This document shows positions 21,801-35,500 of a DNA stretch of 64,000 nt, in pieces. How positions within the stretch are numbered: position 1 is the first letter of the stretch; every line of letters begins with the position of its first letter. The notes beneath the pieces are model-generated. The model had not been told where the DNA came from, did not search any database, and was given only the letters and a program-made list of their open reading frames with translations. Both the position numbers and the translations under genes were made by a program. The stretch is taken from assembly GCA_030762935.1 (NCBI GenBank), contig CM060883.1, positions 97,352,001-97,416,000 of the forward strand, in the 5' to 3' direction. This DNA is from Hymenopus coronatus (Eukaryota; Arthropoda; Insecta; Mantodea; Hymenopodidae).

Positions 21801-24800
21801 CTCTGTGTCTCTGTCTCTTTGTATCTGTCTCTGTCTCAGTGTCTCTGTCTCTGTGTATCTGTCTCTGTGTCTCTGTGTCTGTCTCTGTGTAAGTGTCTGT
21901 GTCTCTGTATCTCTGACTTTGTCTCTGTGTATCTGTATCTGTCTCTCCGCATCTGTCTCTGTCTCTATGTATCTGACTCTGTCTCTGTGTATCTGTCTCT
22001 GTCTCTGTGTATCTTTATCTGTCTCTGTGTATCTGTATCTGTCTCTGTGTATCTGTATCTGTCTCTGTGTATCTGTATCGGTCTCTGTGATTCTGTATCT
22101 GTCTCTGTGTATCTGTCTCTGTCTGTGTGTATCTGTCTCTGTCTCTGTGCCTCTGTCTCTGTGTCTCTGTATCTGTGTACTGTATCTGTCTCTGTCTCTG
22201 TGTATCTGTCTATGTCTCTGTGTATCTGTATCTGTATATCTGTCTCTGTCTCTGTGTATCTGTATCTGTCCCTGTGTATCTGTCTCTGTCTCTGTCTCTA
22301 AGTATCTATCTCTGTCTCTGTCTCTGTCGCTGCGTCTCTGTCTCTGTGTATCTGTCTCTGTCTCTGTGTCTTTGTCTCTGTGTAGTTGTCTCTGTCTCTG
22401 TGTCTCTTTCTCTGTCTCTGACTCTGTGTATCTGTCTCTGTCTCTGTGTATCTGTCTCTGTCTCTCTCTCTGTGTATCTGTCTCTGTCTCTGTCTCTGTA
22501 TAACTCATTCTTTCTCTGTCGCTGCGTCTCTGTCTCTGTGTATCCGTCTCTGTCTCGGTGTCTCTGTCTCTGTGTATCAATCTCTGTCTTTGTGTCTCTG
22601 TCTCTATCTCTGTGTATCTGTCTCTGTGTCTCTGTCTCTTTGTATCTGTCTCTGTCTCTGTGTATCTGTCTCTGTCTCTGTGTCTGTCCTTGTGTAAGTG
22701 TCTCTGTCTCTGTGTCTCTGTCTCTGTGTATCTGTTTCTATCTCTGTGTCTCTGTGTAACTGTACCTGTCTCTGTGTCTCTGTCTCTGTGTATCTGTCTC
22801 TGTGTCTCTGTATCTATGTATCTGTCTCAGTGTATCTCTCTCTGTGTATATGTCTCTGTCTCTGTGTCTCTGTCTCTGTGTATCTGTCTCAGAGTATCTG
22901 TCTCTGTGACTCTGTCTCTGTGTATCTGTATCTGTGTGTCTGTATCTGTCTCTGTGTATCTGTCTCTGTCTCTTTGTATCTGTCTCTGTCTCTGTCTCTG
23001 TGCCTCTGTCTCTGTGTATCTGTATCTGTGTATCGGTCTCCGATTCTCTGTCTCTGCGTATCTGTATCTGTGTATCTGTATCTGTGTCTCTGTCCCTGTG
23101 TATCTGTATCTGTGTCTCTGTCTCTTTGTATCTGTCTCTGTGTATCTGTATCTGTGCATCTGTCTCTGTGTCTCTGTCTCTGTGTATCTGTATCTGTGTC
23201 TCTGTCTCTGTGTATCAGTCTCTGTGTCTCTGTATCCGTGTTTCTGTCTCTGTGTATTTGTATCTGTGTCTCTGTATCTCTGTATCTGTCTCTGTGTATC
23301 TATCTCTGTGTATCTGTCTCTGTGTATCAGTCTCTGTGTATCTATCTCTGTGTATCTGTCTCTGTGTATCAGTCTGTGTCTCTGTATCTGCATATATGTC
23401 CCTGTGTATATGTCTCTGTGTATCAGTCTGTGCCTCTGTATCTGTGTCTCTGTATCTGCATATATGTCCCTGTGTCTCTGTCTCTGTGTCTCTGTATCTG
23501 CATATATGTCCCTGTGTATCTGTCTCTGTGTCTCTGTATCTGCATATATATCTCTGTGTATCTGTCTCTGTGTATCTGTATCTGTGTCTCTGTATCTCTG
23601 TATCTGTATCTGTGTCTCTGTATCTGTGTATCTGTCTCTGTGTATCTGTCTCTGTGTATCTGTATCTGTGTATCTGTGTCTCTGTATCTGTGTATCTGTA
23701 TCTGCATATATGTTTCTGTGTATCTGTATCTGTGTCTCTGTATCTGTGTATCAGTCTGTGTCTCTGTCTCTGTGTCTCTGTATCTGCATATATGTCTCTA
23801 CGTATCTGTCTCTGTGTCTCTGTATCTGCATATATGTCTCTGTGTACCTGTCTCTGTGTATCTCTGTATCTGTCTCTGTGTCTCTGTGTATCTGTCTCAG
23901 TGTCTCTGTATCTGCATATATGTCTCTGTGTATCTGTCTCTGTGTCTCTGTATCTGTGTATCAGTCTGTGTTTCTGTCTCTGTGTCTCTGTATCTGCATA
24001 TATGTCTCTGCGTATCTGTCTCTGTGTATCTGTGTATCTGTCTCTGTGTCTCTGTATATGTGTATCTGTCTCTGTGTCTCTGTATCTGCATATATGTCTC
24101 TGTGTATCTGTCTCTGTGTATCTGTATCTGTATCAGTGTCTCTGTATCTCTGTATCAGTCTGTGTCTCTGTCTCTTTGTCTCCGTATATGCATATATGTC
24201 TCTGTGTATCTGTATCTGTGCATCTGTCTCTGTGTATCTGTCTCTGTGTCTCTGTATCTGCATATATGTCTCTTTGTATCAGTCTCTGTGTATCTGCATC
24301 TGTGCATCTGTCTCTGTCTCTGTGTATCTGTATCTGTGTCTCTGTATCAGTCTCTGTGTCTCTGTATCGGTGTTTCTGTCTCTGTGTATCTGTATCTGTG
24401 TCTCTGTATCTCTGTATGTCTCTGTGTATCTGACTGTGTGTATCTATCTCTGTGTATCAGTCTGTGTCTCTGTCTCTGTGTCTCTGTATCTGCATATATG
24501 TCTCTGTGTATGTGTCTCTGTGTATCTGTATCTGTGTATCTGTATCTGTGTATCTGTATCTGTGTATCTGTATCTGTGTATCTGTATCTGTGTATCTGTC
24601 TCTGTGTATCTGTATCTGTGTATCTGTCTCTGTGTATCTGTATCTGTGAATCTGTCTCTGTGTATCTGTATCTGTGTATCTGTATCTGTGTATCTGTCTC
24701 TGTGTATCTGTCTCTGTGTATCTGTCTCTGTGTATCTGTATCTGTGTATCTGTCTCTGTGTATCTTTCCTGTGTCTCTGTATTTGTGTATCTGTCTCTGT

Positions 24801-25575
24801 GTCTCTGTCTCTGTGTATCTGTATCTGTGTATCTGTATCTGTCTCTGTTTCTCTGTCTCTGTGTTTCTGTATCTGTGTCTCTGTCTCTGTGTATCTGTAT
24901 CTGTCTCTGTGTGTCTGTATCTGTCTCTGTGTCTCTGTCTCTGTGTATCTGTCTCTGTGTATCGGTCTCTGTGTATCTGTCTCTGTCTCTGTGTATCTGT
25001 ATCTGTCTCTGTGTATCGGTCTCTGTGTATCGGTCTCTGTGTATCTGTATCTGTCTCTGTGTATCTGTCTCTGTGTATCGGTCTCTGTGTATCTGTATCT
25101 GTCTCTGTGTATCTGTATCTGTCTCTGCGTCTCTGTCTCTGTGTATCTGTATCTGTCTCTGTGTATCTGTATCTGTCTCTGTGTCTGTGTCTCTGTCTCT
25201 GTGTATCTGTATCTGTCTCTGTGTCTGTGTATCTGTCTCTGTGTATCTGTATCTGTCTCTGTGTCTGTGTATCTGTGTATCTGTATCTGTGTCTCTGTCT
25301 CTGTGTATCTGTGTCTCTGTCTCTGTGTCTCTGTCTCTGTGTCTCTGTGTCTCTGTCTCTGTCCTTCTGTCTCTGTGTATCTGTCTCTGTCTCTCAGCTT
25401 CTGTCTGTGTGTATCTCTCTTTGCCGCTGCGTCTCTGTCTCTGTGTATCTGTCTCTGTGTCACTGTCCCTGTCTCTGTCTCTGTGCTTCTGTCTCTGTGT
25501 CTCTGTCTCTGTGTCTCTGTCTCTGTGTCTCTGTCTCTGTGCTTCTGTCTCTGTGTATCTGTCTCTGTCTCTTTG

Positions 25576-25615
<40 letters not shown>

Positions 25616-28600
25616 TCTCTCTCTCTCTCTCTCTCTCTCTCTTTATACCAGATTAATATAGGTGAATTTTGCATAACTAGTAAACAATGAGAAATACACC
25701 AAAAAAAGTAGATCTTGTTAAAACAGAAATTACTCATATATATTTTTTATCTTCCTTTTTATTTTTTAGTTTTCTCTTTTTTTATATAATCTATCTTATT
25801 AGTTTCAGTTTTAATATACTTAAAGTTTTCACATACAGGGCTTTCTCAACTCTTGGCACTGCAAAGAAATGGATTTCAATTTCATGGCAACCGGGTTTTA
25901 AAAGATTTTACTATCGCTTTAGCCTAGTGTATTCCCTTATTTCTCCTCTACTGACAAGAAAGCAAGAAATAAGGCCATTTCTAATGTTTATTTTCATTAG
26001 CATGAAGTAGATAGAAGAATGGACATTTTAAAATAATTTGTTACTGATATGTAGACAATATGAATGGAACACGTCACATTTTTGAAAGTTTGTTTCTTAT
26101 ACCTATGACAAAGCTTTTTAGTTTCTTAGTACTAAAAAAAGCTACTTTTGTAGTTCTGTGCAAGACTGAAAAATAAGGTGGGCAAGTAGGCCTTTGAGTT
26201 ATGCAGTTTAGCTGAATGAGTGTTTTACTCTTGTCTAACATTCATTTCATCTGGGCAAGATCTCAACACTTTCTCTGATGTATCTTGGTCAAGGTTAAAT
26301 GAATACCCACCAAATTTAGCATACATTATATTGTATGCCAAATGGCTACCATATTAAAGACAACAAAGGTACAATATATAAACAATCTCTTTAAGAAACG
26401 CTTTTGTGCATGACAACCAAGTTTGGTTCTTGCAAATGAGGAAATAAGTAGCATGAGTGTTACAGTTACTATAGCATTCAGTTTTAACATCATGTTTTAG
26501 AGTTTCTAATATGTGCAATGTATAATTCCAAATTTTTAATGCATTTCTCATATTACTTTTAGGCAGAAAAATCTCAGAAAACTTCTGAAGAAAAAGTTAG
26601 AAAGCTAGAAACAGATGTAAAGAAGGCTAAAACAGATTTAGAGAGCAAAGTGTCTGAGCTTGAACTTAATCTGCAGGTAATGGTAGTGAAATGTTATATT
26701 AATGTAATTATGTAGAATTCCTAAGTTTCTTACAATTTGTTTAGAATACCAATTTATAGAATATTAAGTATCCTTTTAAAACATTTTCTTAAATTAAGCA
26801 AACTTCTCCATTAAGGCAGCTAAATGTTTAGTGTAATATTTGCCAGGCAGAAAAGAAGAAATGTGAGCGGATGAAAATATCTCAAGAAAAAGAATTGAAG
26901 AATCGTGAACAAGAACTTACTAGCCTAAGAACAAAACTGCGCTCACAGGAAAATGCCAGTGGCGGAAAGAAATTAGCAGAGCTACGAGAAGAATATCAAG
27001 CTAAGATAGTCAGTAAGTATATAAAATACACTATTGCAAACCTTTGGCTCTTGGTAAATAATAACATATATTAGAATATATTTTCTAGGATTGACTCTTG
27101 GCAGAAGTATGTAAAACATTTCAAGAACTGAAGAAAAGCAATTTATTTAAAACATTATAGTTATTTATCTGAACATGTACAGAGAAATATATGTTACAAA
27201 ATAATATGTTCTAAGAGTTTGCTATTTTACTTGAATTTTAACAGCATTTCCTTTATTATACATTATTACATAATAAATATTAAAATTAAAGCTAGTAATT
27301 TTCATTCTAAGCAGGATGCAACTTTAAGGTACAGTCAAACTTTTGGGACATATTCTCGTATATAAAAGACCATAAAGTATAGGATATGGATCGCCATATT
27401 AGAATTTACTTTCCACAACTCTTTATTTTATATTAATTATGTGAAATCCAGAGGAATAAAACATGTCAACTCTTCACTATAACATAAAGTCTCATACAAA
27501 AATCAGGTTGCTTCTTAGGTACACTGCCAAAGTTTTGAACAAAGGTAATATTGATAGTGTTGCTACATGTAGCATCAACTGTTTAGTGTTCCTTAAACAC
27601 TGGCAAGCTTATAATTATTTGCTAGTGTTCACAAACAATTGAGGAGTTGATAGATGCTCATTTGATTTATGTTAATAGCCATGCCAGTAAGCATTTGTAG
27701 GAGTAAAGAATACAAGAAGATGTTAAGGGCACGGGATGTTTCAGCCTGCTACTTCTGACCGGGAGACATTCCAACCCTCAGCTGGAGGAGAGTTTTTAAA
27801 TGTATTTCTGTTCTTTAAGGTAGCTTTAACATCTAGGTGATAGAGACAATGCTAATATCAACATAAGACAATTAGTAGCAGTTCAGGCCATTTACAACAT
27901 ACACAGGTATTATCAGCAGCTGATTTTCTTGCACAAGGACAAATGGTTTATTTAACAACGTGTCAATCCTCATTTTAATACAACTGTGCTATTTTTGGAT
28001 GAGGTGTTGTGTCCATTTTAATAAAATTGTAAATTTTCATAAGCAGCATGTATGATCTGATATGAATCCTCACTAATTATCTCTAGGTTGCAGGTACAAA
28101 CCCAGTCCAGACAGATGGTTTTTAAGTGTGTTTGAAAATAGCAGCTTCGTGTCAGTATGAATATTTATTTTCACAAATTTTACAAATGATTGTACATTTC
28201 CTTACATTATCTCCCCACTGAGTTGCTGTTTACCCTGGAGCCCAATAGACTCAAACCCTGCTATTGGGCCCTGCTATATCTTAAATATAGTACATACTAC
28301 CTCATCTTCTTCATGCTGCTTACCAATTTTCCTTGTCCATTTGGCTCTTACTCTAGCCAATAGACTCAAACCCTGCTCCCTGCTATTGGGTCTTGCTATA
28401 TCTTAAATACTACCTCATCTTCTTCATCCTGCTTACTAATTTTCCTTATCCAGTTCGCTCTTACTCAACCCAAAAGTTACCAATTTCAATTCAGTTGATG
28501 TATATATTGTATTTTCTTAATATATACCTATATAATAATTTTATGCTAATGGAAAATGTTGTTTGTAACATGCTGTTCTCTGAGCATTAATCTAAAAGAT

Positions 28601-29494
28601 GTGTTTAACTCAAATTTTTAAAAGAGAAGGAAAGAGAAACATGAAGAACCCACAAATAGCAATGGTTAACTGCAAACAAATTCTTACCGATATAATCTTT
28701 ATTGGAAAAAGAAATAATTGTTCTCTTATATTTAGAGCTGGAAGAAGACCTTACAACAGAAAGACAAGAATATGAAGACCTAACAACAAAATATGAAATG
28801 CTGGAAGAGGAACATGTTGTAACTAAAGCTCAATTAGTGATGGAGATGGAGAAAATTCAGGGGTAAGTTTAACTGGTTCAAATCAGTGCTACAATCTAAC
28901 ACTGAAAGGGGTTCTCCATCTTTATTGTTTCCAGTTATATAGAAGCTTTAATAAGGGCTTGTACACTAACTGTATCTTGTTGAGCTAGTCACTCAAATGT
29001 ATATATACAAGGGTCATCCAGAAAGTGACAAGACTAAATGATAACAAAACTTTATCAGCATTACTAATAAGATATTTATTGTCATGTCGTACTGGTTTTC
29101 CAATGCAGATGTTATACTCTTTCACCACTAAAGATGTAAACCAAGATGTCACTTTGAGATCTTCATCCATCCTAAAAGGCATGTACAGTGCCCAAAGTGA
29201 AATACCAGTTTTTCTTAATTCTTTTATCATTTACTTTCAACTCCATCATAATGATTGATAAACTTCCACTCTGGTTTTGTCATGCACACTGCTTCTTCCT
29301 TGATTACTTGTAAATTATGCACCATTTCCTCACTGAAGATTCGTCCTTTGCATTATCACCATGCACTTGCATTATATGCCTGTAAAATTGGATTGGTTGA
29401 ACATTTTGTGCATTTAAATAAAAGAATAAGTTCTTTAGCAGTAGAAAAGTATAGCACTGGCATTGAAAAACTGGTGTCATGTGACAATTCAGAG

Positions 29495-29555
<61 letters not shown>

Positions 29556-32500
29556 AAAAATAAAATGGATAAATACCTAGTCTTATTAAATGTAAAAAGA
29601 AGCTAGTAACAGTGAAGAATAACACAAATATTAATATAAAAATAATAGTTGCAACCAATCTTCACTTATCTTTTGGAATCCTTGCCTGGACTAGTTTCGC
29701 AATGATTTCATTGCATTATCAACATATCCTTTTGGTCTCTTTTTTGATGTTGTTTATTTACACTGTTATGGTTACTGCTACTAGGTGGATTGTGTACTAA
29801 TGCATTGCTAACTACTGGAATCAAAACAAATTTGGTAAGAGTGTCAATTGGAGGTATATCAAAATTCATTGCATGATTTCTATACTTTAATATAAATATT
29901 TTCTCCCAAACCATTAAATCTATGGGCCCATTTAAGTGTTTTAATAATTTAACATCTGGATCTATTTCATGATTAAATTTCCAAAAATGTTCTGTTACAG
30001 CTGATTTATCAATTTGTTTGTATTTAATATTCCTAAAGTGTTCTTTTACTCTGGTTTCCAAATGCCGTTTAGTCTTACCAATATAAACAAGGTCACAATT
30101 TAAACAGTTTAATTGATAAATGCCAGATTTTCTATTTTTTGAAATTTCATCCTTTTTAGAAAAGCCTAACAAATTGTTTATACTATATTTATTTTGAGGA
30201 ACCAATATTATGCCATGCTCTTTGAAAATATTTGTGAATTTTTTATTTGCCCAAGGGTGATAAGTAAATTTTTTAAAAATGTAATTATCTTTTATTTTCT
30301 TAAGCGTAGAAATATCTTTAATAGCTTTTTGATATTTAAACTTCTCAATTTTTTTATTTGTAAAATCACTATTAAAACCATTAATTAAAGCAGTGTTAAT
30401 AATGTGTTTATATTCTTTATAGAATTCATCTTTATTAAGGGGTAAATTAATTAACCTATAAATTAAACTATTAAAAACAGCAAATTTATGTGAAAAAGGG
30501 TTAAAGCCATTATTTTTTATATAATTATCAGTGTGGGTTTGCTTTCTGTATATTCCAAAATTCAATTTATTGTCTTGTTTTATTATTTTTAAATCCAGGA
30601 AAGGGAGATAACCATCACTTTCAGTTTCTAATGTGAATTTTATAGCCTTATCTTGTAAATTTAAAAGTTTTAAAGCATCATTTACATGTTTATCAGGAAC
30701 AATAGCAAATATATCATCTACATATCTATACCAAGTTTTAAAAATTAGAGGGAATGCTTTAGTGACCTGTATTTCAAAATAGCTCATGATAAGATCAGCA
30801 AGAAAAGGTGAAAGTGGACTACGCATTGCTAAACCAGAAGTTTGTTGATAGAATTTGTCGTTAAAGCTGAAAAAATTTTGATCCAAACAAAGATTAGTAA
30901 GGATAACAAAATCATTTATTAAATTTTCATTCAGTTCTATACAACTTAACCATTTTTTTAAAAATGTCAAAAGTTTTTCTCTAGGAATGCTTGGAAACAA
31001 AGCAGTTGCATCAAAAGAAACAAGTTTATCATTAGTAGACAATGTAATATTGCTGATCCTTTCAACTAGCTCAAAAGAATTTTTAATACTTAAACTCTCA
31101 AATTTTTCAAAATTAGTGAATTTTTTATTTAACCATTTAGCTAGGCTGTAAGTAGGTGATCTAATGTGAATTTTATAGCCTTATCTTGTAAATTTAAAAG
31201 TTTTAAAGCATCATTTACATGTTTATCAGGAACAATAGCAAATATATCATCTACATATCTATACCAAGTTTTGAAAATTAGAGGGAATGCTTTAGTGACC
31301 TGTATTTCAAAATAGCTCATGAAAAGATCAGCAAGAAAAGGTGAAAGTGGACTACCCATTGCTAAACCAGAAGTTTTGTTGATAGAATTTGTCATTAAAG
31401 CTGAAAAAATTTTGATCCAAACAAAGATTAGTAAGGATAACAAAAGCATTTATTAAATTTTCATTCAGTTCTGTAGAACTTAACCATTTTTTCAAAAATG
31501 TCAAAAGTTTTTCTCTAGGAATGCTTGGAAACAAAGCAGTTACATCAAAAGAAACAAGTTTATCATTAGTATTAATATTTATATTAAAGTATAGAAATCA
31601 TGCAATGAATTTTGATATACCTCCAATTGACACTCTTACCAAATTTGTTTTGATTCCAGTAGTTAGCAATGCATTAGTACACAATCCACCTAGTAGCAAT
31701 AACCATAACAGTGTAAATAAACAACATCAAAAAAGAGACCAAAAGGATATGTTGATAATGCAATGAAATCGTTGCGAAACTAGTCCAGGCAAGGATTCCA
31801 AAAGATAAGTGAAGATTTGTTGCAACTATTATTTTTATATTAATACCTAGTCTTATTGTTAGAATCAGCTGAAAAATCCTGGTTGTGGCATTGAATTTTT
31901 CAGCTGTTTCTAACAATAAAACAGATATGCTTGGTGTTGCATTAATATAAAGACATTACCAATATATTGATAAACAGTGTTAAGCTTCAATCCATCATTT
32001 TCGAAGGAGTTTTCCCAATCCTAAACAATGCTTTGAATGAAAACATTTTATTATGTTTTAGTTTTATAGGAATGACAGATAAAATGCATTTTGAATGTAA
32101 ATAGCTCATGAAATTCTCTTCATTGTCATTGATGTATACCTTTTTGTAGGTAGGTATCACAATAACAATGTTGATAGCAGCCATTTTCTGTGTGAATAAT
32201 ATTATATTCAGAGTGTAACAAAAACTTCTGATACATGTGTATTTTATTTAATTTATATGTTCTAAAAATATGTCTTGATTTATGGCATGAAGACTTATTA
32301 CTGTTTAATCACATAGTTGTATAGCTGCTAGCAGAAATTCTGCCGGCACACATCATTTTTGAAGACAGAGATACACATTAAGTACACTCTGTCATTTCTT
32401 GTGAGACAAAGCAGCTCAAATTACAGCATTAGTGTGATAAGGCATTTTGAACTTGTACTGGCAAGTAAAATTTAAGTTATGTGTAAATAATCCTGCTTCA

Positions 32501-35500
32501 TGCATAATATGAGAAATTAAAATTTATGGTTTCTCTTTCCACTATGTCAAACATTTCAGAGATGTAATAGAAACTTATTACATGCTTACAAATAGAAAAT
32601 CATCTCATGTTTTCTGATTCAAAGGAAAACTTAATTATTTTCCCTACTAGAACAAATAACTAAAGATTTTAAGCAACATTTTTACTCCTTCAGATTTTCA
32701 AGGTATCAACAAAGTAGGTTACATGGAAGATATGCCATGTGCACATCCATTCAATGACAAATCACCTGTACATTTTTATCCCACTCCAAATTATCAGAAT
32801 GCAAGCATTCAGATGTGGATCCATGTGCCATATCACTTTTTTAGTCCTCAAAGATATGTTAGCTGGAGCTGTATAATTACTATGGAAAGTGAAACCTTGT
32901 GATAGGTGATGAAAAAACCATGAAAAGTAAACACTGTTATCCACAAATTCTTCCTACATATTTCAAAGTTTTACAAGACCAAATCTGTTCCAATGCTGTT
33001 CAGTTATACACAGTTATGCACACTCTTGAATGAATAAAAGAAACAGCATTCAAGTATGGGAAGACTAGCCAAGAAATTCAACAGGTTGTAAGATAAATTC
33101 CAAAACCAAACTAATTATAATGGACAGATAGCTTGTTTGAGAAATCTTCAAACTCACAGATAGTTTTGGGAATGTATGTGGTAATGTGTTGAAAAAATTG
33201 AACTACATATATATTACTGATAGTAAGCATTTGCAATACAACAAAACTAAACAAAAGTTACTTACTTTATATAACATAATGATAAATTTCTAAATAGTAA
33301 AAATTCTATCTGCATATCAGAAATTTCTGTTACACCTATATATGGGACATCCATAAAACTTATTGGTAGGAAAATTTGTGTGAGTGCTATAGATATTGTC
33401 TTTTTGTGTCTTTTGAAAATTAATGAATGAATTAATTCATTAATTTTTTTTTTTGATATAAAAATTTATATTTGAACTCTCAAGTTATTTATTAAAAGTA
33501 ATTTATTTACTTTTCTAGGCAACTACAAGCAGCAAAGCGAGAGCTGTTAACAGCAGAAACAGAAGTGAGAACCCTCCATGACACTTATGGAGGAAAACAA
33601 GATGCATGGATAAAAGAGAAAATTGACCTTCAGGTTTGTTTTATAAGTCTTAATGGGTATAAAGTTCATTATTTTATTTAGTGGTCATATACAGGAGAAA
33701 TAATCAGCTCTTAGGTCCTGTATTTATTAGGTGATTTCCTTTTCTCTTCAAAACAGTTTCATCTGTCTATTCATTCTCCCTTCTTTAGCATCTTTTGCAA
33801 AGCTTAGGTCAAAAGTGTTTCAGTGTATCAAAGAAATTCAACTAATCATCTACAAAAATCATCTAGATAAAATTTGAGATGAAGTGGTCTGTGAATTCTG
33901 AATTCTATGTAATTTAGAATTATTAGAACTGTTATTATTTAACACCTTACTGATTAAATTTTGATGGGGTTTGTTTCTTCCCAGTCTGGTTATCATTTTA
34001 ATTGTTTGTTGATCAGAACTGCTGTTTTTAATGATCTATGCAAGCTTTAAAGAACAAATACCAACAACGTTTTGGCAGGAAATATTTTAATAAAAAAATA
34101 GTTAACAAATTGCAGGGAATTAAAATATTGCATACAAATTTACATAAATTTATATTTGATGAAGGGTCAAAAACTGAAAATAAATTAGTTATCATTTTCA
34201 AGTTAAGATTTTAATAATTTCCTTAACTAATGGAAGAGAGGTAACTTTTGTTAAAAGGTACATAATAAATGTAAAAAGAAGCTAGTAACAGTGAAGAACA
34301 ACACAAATATTAATATAAAAATAATAGTTGCAACAAATCTTCACTTATCTTTTGGAATCCTTGTCTGGACTAGTTTCGCAATGATTTCATTGCATTATCA
34401 ACATATCCTTTTGGTCTCTTTTTTGATGTTGTTTATTTACACTGTTATGGTTACTGCTACTAGGTGGATTGTATACTAATGCATTGCTAACTACTGGAAT
34501 CAAAACAAATTTGGTAAGAGTGTCAATTGGAGGTATATCAAAATTCATTGCATGATTTCTATACTTTAATATAAATATTTTCTCCCAAACCATTAAATCT
34601 ATGGGCCCATTTAAGTGTTTTAATAATTTAACATCTGGATTTATTTCATGATTAAATTTCCAAAAAAGTTCTGCTACAGCTGATTTATCAATTTGTTTGT
34701 ATTTAATATTCCTAAAGTGTTCTTTTACTCTGGTTTCCAAATGACGTTTAGTCTTACCAATATAAACAAGGTCACAATTTAAACAGTTTAATTGATAAAT
34801 GCCAGATTTTTTATTATTTTAAATTTCATCCTTTTTAGAAAAGCCTAACATTTTTTATACTGTATTTATTTTGAGGAACCACTATTATGCCATGCTCTTT
34901 GAAAATATTTGTGAATTTTTTATTTGCCCAAGGGTGATAAGTACATTTTTTAAAAATGTGATTATCTTTTATTTTCTTAAGCGTAGAAATATCTTTAATA
35001 GCTTTTTGATATTTAAACTTCTCAATTTTTTTATTTGTAAAATCACTATTAAAACCATTAATTAAAGCAGTGTTAATAATGTGTTTATATTCTTTATAGA
35101 ATTCATCTTTATTAAGGGGTAAATTAATTAACCTATAAATTAAACTATTAAAAACAGCAAATTTATGTGAAAAAGGGTTAAAGCCATTATTTTTTATATA
35201 ATTATCAGTGTGGGTTTGCTTTCTGTATATTCCAAAATTCAATTTATTGTCTTTTTTTATTATTTTTAAATCCAGGAAAGGGAGATAGCCATCACTTTCA
35301 GTTTCTAATGTGAATTTTATAGCCTTAGCTTGTAAATTTAAAATTTTTAAAGCATCAGTTACATGTTTATCAGGAACAATAGCAAATATATCTTCTACAT
35401 ATCTATACCAAGTTTTAAAAATTAGAGGGAATGCTTTAGTGACCTGTAATTCAAAATAGCTCATGAAAAGATCAGCAAGAAAAGGTGAAAGTGGACTACC

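Larger units (their letters stand above)
29588..31841 (-). mobile_element. PLE-D: compound Penelope-like insertion
   Basis: Within one 16-bp target duplication lie a one-sided tail (29588-29627), a minus-strand PLE from its 3' end to the reverse transcriptase N-terminus (29628-31158), a second minus-strand partial reverse transcriptase copy in tandem (31159-31575), and an inverted plus-strand copy of the 3' end (31576-31841). Tandem plus inverted partial copies are typical of genomic Penelope-like elements. Two hammerhead-like 3' ends (GAAACTAGTCCAGGC) face each other. Confidence 0.85.

Noticed and set aside
18800..25660. Very long open frames on both strands (up to about 1000 codons), Ser/Leu/Cys/Val-rich or Arg/Asp/Thr-rich
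   Set aside because: They result from hexamer repeats that contain no stop words in any frame; no initiation context, domain or codon bias supports translation.
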